A DNA stretch of 47,571 nucleotides, from contig DIET01000020.1 in assembly GCA_002418765.1 (NCBI GenBank), positions 1 through 47,571 of the forward strand, written 5' to 3'. This DNA comes from Peptococcaceae bacterium UBA5767 (GTDB lineage Bacteria > Bacillota > TC1 > UBA5767). The notes below the pieces were generated by a model that saw only the letters and a list, made by a program, of their open reading frames with translations, did no database searches and had not been told where the DNA came from. Position numbers and translations under genes: made by a program. This document shows, one piece after another, positions 41,494-47,571 of the stretch; the stretch's first letter is position 1, and each line of letters opens with the position of its first letter.

Positions 41494-42831
41494 TTGATTG
41501 CAGCAGATATTTGGCTTCGAGGGGGGAGTCTGGTACACAGTGGAAAAAGCATTGAGCAGAAGGATTTGTTGATCAAAGATCACAGGATCCTGCAAATCCT
41601 GGATCCTCGGGATCGTCATTTGGTGCAAGCCAAAACCATGATTGATCTGACGGGGCGTTATGTGATGCCTGGTCTGGTGAATACGCATACCCATCTTTTT
41701 CAAACATTGTTTAAAGGATTGGGTCGGGATTTAAACTTGTTGGATTGGTTGGCGGCCTCGGTTCGTCCCAATGCACCCAAGTTGACCCGACAGGACTGTT
41801 ATTATGCGGCGCTTTTGGGTGGTATGGATCTGGCGATGTCGGGTGGTACGACAGTGATGGATTTCATGTATGCCAATGAGCACAAGGATTCAGTGTTGGG
41901 CACCATCGATGCCTTGCAGGATTTGGGGCTTCGCAGTGTCATTGGCCGGGGATTCATCGATGTCACGTTGCCTGATGAGAATCATAACCGGTTGGTAGAG
42001 ACGCCTGAGGAAGTGTTGTATCAGGTGGATCAATTGAAAGCATATACCAGGGCTATGCGCCGTGTGGACATTGGTATTGCCGGCAGTGTCTTTTGGGCCA
42101 TTTCAGAAGAAGGCTTCGAGGCGATTCGAGATTATGCCAATGCCCAAGATGTGGTGGTGGCCCTGCATGCCTCGGAAACCGTGGATGATAATGAGGATAG
42201 TATAAAACGCTTTGGACTTCGAATGTTCCCTTATCTCGAGAAGATTGGCTTTCTGAAGGAATGGCTGACGGCGGTGCACTGCGTTACGCTTGATGAAGCA
42301 GACATGGAATTGATTGCCAGTCACGGCGTCAAGGTATCCTACAATCCCGTCAGCAATTTGATTCTTGGCTCTGGTATACCGCCTATGGAGGCATTGCGTA
42401 AACGCGGGGTTCACATCGGGTTGGGCACGGATGGTGCGGCTTCCAATGATTCTCAGGACATGCTGGAAACCATGAAGCTGGGAGCTTTGTTGCAAAAGGG
42501 AATCAATGAAGATCCTACAGTTTTTTCTGCGGATGAAGTGTACCGAATGGCTACGCTTGGCGGGGCCAGTTGCTGTGGGTTGAACGGCCAGGTCGGTCTT
42601 TTGAAGGAAGGATATCTGGCTGATTTGATGGTGTATAATCCTCATCGCATCAAATCAGCACCTGTTTACAATCCGGTGACATCCTTGGTGTATGCTTCTG
42701 ATGCGAACAATGTTGAGATGGTGCTGGTGGATGGGGAAGTGATTTATCGTGACGGACGTTTTACCCATGTGAATCAGGAGGATGTTTTGTTGTGGATCGA
42801 AGAAATTCAGCGTAAGTTTATAGTCTCATAG
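41494..42831 (+). CDS. Amidohydrolase: nucleobase/SAH-type or triazine-type deaminase
   Basis: 445 residues, TTG start after AAGGAGGTTATC. H65 and H67 (NTHTHLFQT), then ALHASE, CVTLDEADMELI and LGTDGAASNDSQDM give the metal and catalytic residues of the AtzA/TrzN/MtaD/8-oxoguanine-deaminase group. KGLGRDLNLLDWL is close to the 8-oxoguanine-deaminase part of that group. It removes an amino group (or halide) from an aromatic ring; the substrate cannot be told. A purine or methylthioadenosine role would suit the neighbouring genes. Confidence 0.82.
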   Translation: MIAADIWLRGGSLVHSGKSIEQKDLLIKDHRILQILDPRDRHLVQAKTMIDLTGRYVMPGLVNTHTHLFQTLFKGLGRDLNLLDWLAASVRPNAPKLTRQDCYYAALLGGMDLAMSGGTTVMDFMYANEHKDSVLGTIDALQDLGLRSVIGRGFIDVTLPDENHNRLVETPEEVLYQVDQLKAYTRAMRRVDIGIAGSVFWAISEEGFEAIRDYANAQDVVVALHASETVDDNEDSIKRFGLRMFPYLEKIGFLKEWLTAVHCVTLDEADMELIASHGVKVSYNPVSNLILGSGIPPMEALRKRGVHIGLGTDGAASNDSQDMLETMKLGALLQKGINEDPTVFSADEVYRMATLGGASCCGLNGQVGLLKEGYLADLMVYNPHRIKSAPVYNPVTSLVYASDANNVEMVLVDGEVIYRDGRFTHVNQEDVLLWIEEIQRKFIVS

Positions 42832-42889
42832 TCGGTTTTGTCATCGATGGGTTTTGGTAAGAGATGTTCTCAGGATGCCTGAGGGAAAA

Positions 42890-42941
42890 ATCGACAGAAA
42901 AAATCGATAAAAAAAATCGATAAAAAAAATCGATAAAAAAA
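42890..42941. repeat. 13-bp tandem repeat (ATCGATAAAAAAA)
   Basis: ATCGA occurs at 42890, 42903, 42916 and 42929, an exact 13-base period. The later copies are identical but for the length of one A-run. Each unit has the palindrome ATCGAT. It directly abuts the terminator between two convergent genes. Confidence 0.85.
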
Positions 42942-42972
42942 TCCTCAAGCTGGTTGGCTTGAGGATTTTTTT
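42935..42972. terminator. Bidirectional terminator between amidohydrolase and HAD genes
   Basis: ATCCTCAAGC (42941-42950) pairs with GCTTGAGGAT (42957-42966). The A-run before and the T-run after extend the stem and give T-runs on both strands. The stop codon of the minus-strand HAD gene lies at its right edge. Confidence 0.92.
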
Positions 42973-43768
42973 ATCCAAGAACCCAGGTTCTTAAGGCGTG
43001 GGCCACACCGTCTTCTTCATTGCTCAAGGTGACCTGATTGGACAAGTCCTTGATAGGCTCGGAAGCATTGCCCATGGCCACGCCAAGCCCTGCGTATTGA
43101 AGCATGGATAAGTCATTTCCGCTGTCGCCGATGGCCATCACTTCTTCAGGATGGATATTCCAGCTGTCGGCCAGAAAAGACAGGGCGGCTCCTTTGGTGG
43201 CTTGCATGTGGGTGAATTCCAAAAAGTTTGGCTTGGAAAAAGTCATGTGTACTTCTGGCGGAAGGTTTTTTCTAAGCTCATCATGCAAATCGCGCAGCAC
43301 ATCATGCTCATCCATGAGAAGAATTTTGGCGGTGCTTTGCCAGGCGTAGTCTTGCAGAGCGCCGACTTCTTTGAATTGGACTTCTCGGGCAAAAGATTGG
43401 TAGTAGTCGGTCCATTTGTTTTTTTCTTTTACATAGACAAATTGATCATCGTAAAGATTGATATGGATGTTTCTTTGCTGGGCTCTTCGCAGGATGCTTT
43501 CAATGCTGGCTCGCTCCAGTTCACAGGCATAGAGGATTTCATTGTTTCTAGGCTGAATCACCTTGGCACCCTGAAAGGTACCGCAGGGATCTGTGAGCTT
43601 TAGACTATGCCAATAAGGAATGGTGGCGGCTGGCATTCTTCCTGTCATGAGAAGAAAGTGTATGTTGTTGTCCAAGATTTCTTGGATGGCGCTCCTGTTA
43701 CCGGGACTGATGCTTAAATCGTGTGCAAGTAGCGTATCGTCTAAGTCACAGGCAATAAGTTTGATCAT
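42971..43768 (-). CDS. HAD-superfamily (Cof-type) phosphatase
   Basis: 265 residues. Motif I is D8-L-D10-D-T (IACDLDDTLLAHDL), motif II is LLMTGRMP, and the C-terminal motif is GDSGNDLSMLQYAGLGVAMGNA. The large type-IIB cap between them marks the Cof family, which dephosphorylates sugar phosphates or cofactors. AAAGGAG precedes the ATG on the minus strand. Substrate unknown. Confidence 0.94.
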   Translation of the reverse strand: MIKLIACDLDDTLLAHDLSISPGNRSAIQEILDNNIHFLLMTGRMPAATIPYWHSLKLTDPCGTFQGAKVIQPRNNEILYACELERASIESILRRAQQRNIHINLYDDQFVYVKEKNKWTDYYQSFAREVQFKEVGALQDYAWQSTAKILLMDEHDVLRDLHDELRKNLPPEVHMTFSKPNFLEFTHMQATKGAALSFLADSWNIHPEEVMAIGDSGNDLSMLQYAGLGVAMGNASEPIKDLSNQVTLSNEEDGVAHALRTWVLG

Positions 43769-43800
43769 GGGGCTCCTTTGTTTGGTTCAGTGTTGTTTCC

Positions 43801-43828
43801 ATATTACCACAGATTAGGAAGAATCAAA
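43801..43828 (-). promoter_or_regulatory. Possible promoter of the HAD gene
   Basis: On the minus strand TTTGAT (43828-43823) and TAATAT (43806-43801), 16 bases apart, 33 bases before the start codon. Confidence 0.45.
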
Positions 43829-43830
43829 GA

Positions 43831-43913
43831 GCCGATGGCAGCGCAAACAGAGGAATCGGCCGTGGCGTGGGGCTTTCCACTGGATTTCTATTCAACATTG
43901 AATAGAAATCCAG
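43831..43913. other. Cluster of strong hairpins in the intergenic region
   Basis: Three inverted repeats in a row: GCCGAT/ATCGGC (43831-43836, 43855-43860), GTGG/CCAC (43867-43870, 43877-43880), and a perfect 14-bp stem CTGGATTTCTATTC/GAATAGAAATCCAG (43880-43893, 43900-43913) with loop AACATT. No T-run follows on either strand, so they are not simple terminators. They lie in the 412-base gap between divergent genes, which holds no open frame that I can support. Confidence 0.6.
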
Positions 43914-44049
43914 AAGAATTATTTATCTGACGTTATGCTGCCAAATAAGACCATTATATTTAACTTTAGTATTCAGGATTGCAAATCACAATAAGATTTG
44001 ACCAAAAAAGAATGCGTATAACCCTTATATAACGTACGTCTGCGACAAG

Positions 44050-44065
44050 TATTCATTTTCGAATA
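44050..44065. promoter_or_regulatory. Palindrome TATTC-N6-GAATA before the ade-like operon
   Basis: TATTC (44050-44054) and GAATA (44061-44065) with 6 bases between. The same half-sites and spacing occur inside the 14-bp stem at 43889-43904. The repetition suggests an operator for a dimeric regulator, 115 and 275 bases before the operon. Confidence 0.4.
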
Positions 44066-44088
44066 GATAATAGAGTAAAGACTCTTAT

Positions 44089-44109
44089 AAAGGGCATGCG
44101 GGCTCTTTT
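44089..44109 (+). terminator. Weak terminator-like hairpin in the ade-like leader
   Basis: AAAGGGC (44089-44095) pairs with GCTCTTT (44102-44108), with one G-T pair and loop ATGCGG, and ends in T. AGAGT-AAAG-ACTCT (44072-44085) forms a hairpin just before it. The pair could be an attenuator. I tested the region by eye against the purine riboswitch and saw no match. Confidence 0.3.
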
Positions 44110-44180
44110 CAATACAAGGAATTGCTTTATGATAATGTTAGAAACATAGAAAATGGATCGGTTGGAAGGAGAAGGACAAG

Positions 44181-45989
44181 ATGGAGGTTAGAGATTTAAA
44201 GCTTGTGGCAGACAGACTGGACTGCGTGAATGTGCTGATGGACAAGAACCGGGAAGCAGACAAGGTGCTGACAAACGCTCAGGTGGTCAATGTGCTCACC
44301 AAGGAGATTTACAAGGCCGATATCGCAATGCAGGGCAAGTACATCCTGATGGTAGGCGATTGTTCCGGCCTCATTGGAGAAAAGACGGAAGTCATCGATC
44401 TGGAGGGTCGTTATGCAACACCTGGATTCATTGATTCCCATATGCATTTTGAAAGCGCAATGCTGACCATCACTGAATTTTCCAGATTGTCTTTGCCCAC
44501 AGGAACCACTTGCCTGATTTCGGATCCTCATGAAATCGGCAATGTTTTGGGACTGACGGGCATCCGGGCCATGGCCGAAGAGGCGGCTCAGATGCCGCAC
44601 CATGTGCATTGCCGGGTTCCGGCATTGACACCGGATTCACCGGGACTGGAGACGGCCGGTTTTGACATCACCTCCGAACATATTCCTGAGATGCTCGAGT
44701 ATCCTTCTGTTAGCGGTATCGGAGAGACCCAGGGCGTTACGGCCATCAAGTTTGTTTATGATCACAATTATGAGGTCATCAAGGATACCATCGCCTCCAC
44801 TGTGTATGCCCGCAGTCAGGGCAAGAAGGTGGACGGCAATGCGGCTGAGATTTTTGGGGAGGAGCTGGCCGCCCATATCATTTGCGGTGGTACGGATATT
44901 TCTTGCCATGAGACCACCACCAAAAGAGAATGTGTGGAAAAGCTGCGTTATGGGGTGTATGTGCTGATGCGTGAAGGCTCCACCCAGCGCAACATGAGTG
45001 AGTGCATCCGGGCCCTTACGGAAGATGGACTGGATTCCAGACGATTGATTTTGGCTACGGACGACATGCTGGCAGAGGACATCGCCGCCAAAGGTCACAT
45101 GAATGACATCGTCAGACGCACCATCAAAGAAGGAGTCGATCCCATAGAAGCCATTCAGATGGTGACCATCAATGCAGCCACCTGGCAGGGACTCGATGAA
45201 ATCGGTGTGCTGGCTCCGGGGAAACGGGCGGATATCGCTATCATTGACGGACCACTTGATAAGATGAATGTGACCCAGGTGTATCTGGGAGGCAAACAAG
45301 TGGCGCAAGACGGCAAGCTCACCATTGACCTGCCTCCATATGTATATCCCCAGGAGGTCAAGAATTCCGTGCACCGAGCACCCATCCAGCCCTCTGACCT
45401 GATGGTGAAGGCCGACAAGGACAAAGTCACCGTTCGGGTGGTGGGTTTGATCCTAGACCAGAACCTGACGGACGCCTTTGAGGTGGAGATGGAGGCAAGC
45501 GACGGCTGGGTACAACCCAAACCTGAAGAAGACGTACAGCCCATAGCCGTGGTCGGACGTCACGGACAGAGCGATATCGGGAAAACCTTTGTCAAGGGAT
45601 TCAAGATGCAATACGGAGCCTTTGCCGAGAGCGTCTCCCATGACACCCACAATATCATCGTGACCGGTACCAACTATGAGGATATGACTGTCGCCGTCAA
45701 CCGGGTCATTGAGATGCAAGGCGGGGTGGCCGTAGCCAAAGACGGTAAGATTATTGGAGATATGGCGCTGCCCATAGCCGGGCTGCTGACAGATGAGCTG
45801 AGTGCTTCTGAGCTGACCGATAAAATGAGCGAGCTGCATCGGATTGCCAGGGAGGATCTTCTCTGTGAGGCCCATGCTCCCTTTATGCATCTGGCCTTTT
45901 TGTCATTGACCACCAGTCCCAAATGGAAGATTACGGACAAAGGGGTCGTTGACGCAGACAACTATTGTGTAATACCTACGATCAAATAA
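44181..45989 (+). CDS. Adenine-deaminase-like amidohydrolase, divergent active site
   Basis: 602 residues, length and plan of Ade. Conserved: FIDSHMHFESAML (H87, H89), E182 in GIGETQG, H243 in ISCHETT, ATDD at 292-295, VSHDTHNIIVTGTN, PIAGLLTDE and PFMHLAFLSL. Changed: the family DGHxP, whose His is a likely metal ligand, reads DGNAA (N220), and the stretch after GET lacks the usual MMNFP. So it is in the Ade family, but the substrate may be different; 4-aminoimidazole or another imidazole/purine ring is possible. GAAGGAGAAGG precedes the ATG. First gene of a three-gene operon with more C-ending codons than its neighbours. Confidence 0.85.
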   Translation: MEVRDLKLVADRLDCVNVLMDKNREADKVLTNAQVVNVLTKEIYKADIAMQGKYILMVGDCSGLIGEKTEVIDLEGRYATPGFIDSHMHFESAMLTITEFSRLSLPTGTTCLISDPHEIGNVLGLTGIRAMAEEAAQMPHHVHCRVPALTPDSPGLETAGFDITSEHIPEMLEYPSVSGIGETQGVTAIKFVYDHNYEVIKDTIASTVYARSQGKKVDGNAAEIFGEELAAHIICGGTDISCHETTTKRECVEKLRYGVYVLMREGSTQRNMSECIRALTEDGLDSRRLILATDDMLAEDIAAKGHMNDIVRRTIKEGVDPIEAIQMVTINAATWQGLDEIGVLAPGKRADIAIIDGPLDKMNVTQVYLGGKQVAQDGKLTIDLPPYVYPQEVKNSVHRAPIQPSDLMVKADKDKVTVRVVGLILDQNLTDAFEVEMEASDGWVQPKPEEDVQPIAVVGRHGQSDIGKTFVKGFKMQYGAFAESVSHDTHNIIVTGTNYEDMTVAVNRVIEMQGGVAVAKDGKIIGDMALPIAGLLTDELSASELTDKMSELHRIAREDLLCEAHAPFMHLAFLSLTTSPKWKITDKGVVDADNYCVIPTIK

Positions 45990-46009
45990 AGTTACGAGGA
46001 GGAATAACA

Positions 46010-46732
46010 ATGAATTTCAACCAGAAGTGGAAAATGATTGATTTGAGCCAGGAGATCTACCAGGGCATGCCCGTTTTCGGCATGCACCAGAAGACCTTTT
46101 TCATGCTGAACCAGACGCATGAGGAAAACATGAAGGCCACCGGATCGCCCACCTTGGGTTTTAGTGCCAGAAATATGCTCATCAGTGAGCATGGCCCCAC
46201 CCATTCCGATGCCGTTTGGGAGTTTCTGCCCGAAGGGCCGACCATCGAGAAAATGGATCTGAAACTGTTTTGGGGCGATGCCATTTGTCTGGACTTTACC
46301 CACAAGCGTTATCCGGAATACATCGAGATTGAAGATATCGAAGAAGCCCTTAAGAAAAGTGGGCTGGACATTAGAAAGGGTGACGTGTTCCTGATGTACA
46401 CAGGTCATTACGACCGGACCTATCCGGACAAGGATTATGGCGGCTTGAATGCCAAGCATTCAGGCATTTCCCTGGCTGCTTCGGAATGGCTGTTCGAGCA
46501 GGGCGTGGTCAATATCGGCGTGGATGCTCCGGCCATCGACCAGACCCCGGATGACTTAGATTTTTCCGGACACCTGGCCTGTGGACGTTATGGCACCACC
46601 AATACTGAAAATCTGTGCAACCTGGATAAGGTCGTGGGCACCCGGTTTGTCTACATGGGTCTTCCTCTGAAGATTCGTGATGGCAGTGGAGCCCCCATTC
46701 GTGCGGTGGCCTTGATCCCGGAAGAAGAATAG
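46010..46732 (+). CDS. Cyclase-family (KynB/isatin-hydrolase type) metal hydrolase
   Basis: 240 residues from ATG 46010 after GAGGAGG. Starts like the family (MIDLSQEIYQGMPVF). The metal motif is H61-x3-H65-x-D67 (SEHGPTHSDAVWEF), but the following catalytic His of HxxxHxDxxxH is E71. The C-terminal half has GVDAPAIDQ, ENLCNLDKV and LPLKIRDGSGAPIRAVAL, all family marks. Relatives open lactam or formamide bonds (kynurenine formamidase, isatin hydrolase). Between the Ade-like and formimidoyltransferase genes it could open a ring such as 4-imidazolone; this is inference. Confidence 0.85.
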   Translation: MNFNQKWKMIDLSQEIYQGMPVFGMHQKTFFMLNQTHEENMKATGSPTLGFSARNMLISEHGPTHSDAVWEFLPEGPTIEKMDLKLFWGDAICLDFTHKRYPEYIEIEDIEEALKKSGLDIRKGDVFLMYTGHYDRTYPDKDYGGLNAKHSGISLAASEWLFEQGVVNIGVDAPAIDQTPDDLDFSGHLACGRYGTTNTENLCNLDKVVGTRFVYMGLPLKIRDGSGAPIRAVALIPEEE

Positions 46733-46741
46733 AGGCGAATC

Positions 46742-47571
46742 ATGAAACAATTCATCCATGCCGTTCCCAATTTTAGTGACGGAAGAAGAGAAGAAGTCAT
46801 AGCCGAAATCATCCGGCCTTTTCAAGAGACACCAGGAGTCAAGCTGGTGGGGCATTTTCCCGATGCAGATTTCAATCGGACCGTGATTGAAGCCATCGGG
46901 GAGCCAAAGCCTTTGAAAGAGGCGCTGATGGCCATGACAGAGGCCTCGATGCGGCTGATCGACATGAACCACCAGACGGGGAACCATCCGCGTATTGGCG
47001 CCCAGGATACCATACCCGTGTTTCCCTTGCAGAATATAACGCTGGAGGAATGTGTGGCGTATATCGAGGACCTGGGTCAGGAGATCTACAAAACGCTGTC
47101 TCTTCCCGTGTATTTTTCGGGAGAGAATGCCCGATGTGAAGAACGAAAGAACCTGGGATTTATCCGCAAAGGGCATTACGAAGGATTGAAGGAAGTGGCC
47201 CATACCCCAGAGAGGAAACCGGATTTGGGCGAGGGCAAACTGCATCCCACCGCGGGAGCCGTGATTGTCAGTGCCGGAAGCAGTCCCCTGCTGGCGTTCA
47301 ATGTGATATTGGACAGTGACAATTTGGAGGTGGCCAAGAAAATCGCCAAGGGCGTGCGTGGTCCCAGTGGTGGTTTTTCCACCGTGCGTTCCGTAGGACT
47401 GATGTTTACCGAGCGCAACCAGGTATGTGTGTCCATGAATATGTTTGATTATGAGGCTACGCCGGTTTACCGAACGTTTGAGTTTGTGAAGCGAGAAGCA
47501 GCCCGCTATGGGATCAATGTGGTGAGCACGGAGATCGTGGGTACGGTACGGCAGGAGGCCCTGATGTTGGC
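46742..47571 (+). CDS. ftcD: Formimidoyltransferase, FTCD N-terminal type (partial)
   Basis: 276 residues are visible and the gene runs off the window; full size would be near 300. AVPNFSDGRREE, FNRTVIEAIGEP, GNHPRIGAQDTIP (H82, the same number as the catalytic His of mammalian FTCD), YFSGENARCEERKNLGFIRKG and SMNMFDYEATPVYR identify the formiminotransferase domain. It moves a formimino group to tetrahydrofolate from glutamate (histidine breakdown) or glycine (purine fermentation). No hut genes are visible and an Ade-like gene leads the operon, so the glycine version is favoured. Starts 9 bases after the cyclase stop. Confidence 0.88.
   Translation, partial: MKQFIHAVPNFSDGRREEVIAEIIRPFQETPGVKLVGHFPDADFNRTVIEAIGEPKPLKEALMAMTEASMRLIDMNHQTGNHPRIGAQDTIPVFPLQNITLEECVAYIEDLGQEIYKTLSLPVYFSGENARCEERKNLGFIRKGHYEGLKEVAHTPERKPDLGEGKLHPTAGAVIVSAGSSPLLAFNVILDSDNLEVAKKIAKGVRGPSGGFSTVRSVGLMFTERNQVCVSMNMFDYEATPVYRTFEFVKREAARYGINVVSTEIVGTVRQEALML

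Noticed and set aside
42885..42941. CRISPR array
   Set aside because: The units are 13 bases with no spacers and no cas genes nearby; a simple tandem repeat.
43980..44170. Purine riboswitch before the ade-like gene
   Set aside because: The conserved loop and junction sequences (such as the TCTAC junction) are not present, although the context would suit one.

Overview
The window comes from a Gram-positive anaerobe of the Clostridia type. The evidence is the Firmicutes-style tuf / S10-spc-alpha ribosomal super-operon with a KOW-domain gene between map and infA, the C+ (zinc-binding) forms of S14, L36, S4 and L24, an ecfA1-ecfA2-ecfT-truA-rplM-rpsI block downstream, a bacterial V-type ATPase operon, strong GGAGG ribosome binding sites and many TTG/GTG starts. 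A position near Fusibacter/Acidaminobacter-like clostridia is a guess, not shown by the sequence. An apparent selenocysteine codon and several genes of nucleobase type suggest selenium use and perhaps purine fermentation.

Layout. 1-299: end of tuf. 300-15905: promoter and structured leader, then rpsJ to rplQ (S10, spc and alpha operons with secY, adk, map, KOW protein, infA, rpmJ and rpoA), closed by a terminator. 16005-20367: ECF transporter energizing module and truA, then rplM-rpsI from a consensus promoter, closed by a terminator. 20443-29127: nine-gene V-type ATPase operon whose rotor subunit carries a Na+-site signature. 29151-33970: RpiR-type regulator, iron-sulfur flavoprotein, and a TAXI-TRAP transporter (lipoprotein receptor plus fused permease). 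33987-34910: xdhC-like gene. 34932-38492: phosphotransferase, DUF362 ferredoxin, CcdA, and a TlpA-like lipoprotein interrupted by an in-frame UGA where the first Cys of CxxC should be. A stem-loop just after the UGA fits a bacterial SECIS, so I read this as one selenoprotein gene. 38502-39378: two near-identical cold-shock genes on the minus strand with conserved long leaders. 39466-42831: YgjP-like metalloprotease, PspC protein, LiaF-like membrane protein, amidohydrolase. 42971-43768: minus-strand HAD phosphatase. 43769-44180: gene-free region with strong hairpins. 44181-47571: adenine-deaminase-like protein, cyclase-family hydrolase and formimidoyltransferase (cut by the window end).

How the genes work together. 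The first 20 kb is translation, secretion and transcription housekeeping. The V-ATPase probably moves Na+. The CcdA/Sec-TlpA pair would carry reducing power across the membrane to thiols outside. The last three genes could perform consecutive steps at the end of clostridial purine fermentation (4-aminoimidazole to 4-imidazolone to formiminoglycine to glycine plus formimino-THF). That assignment is inference from family chemistry and gene order. The two most interesting items are the split selenoprotein gene and this last operon.
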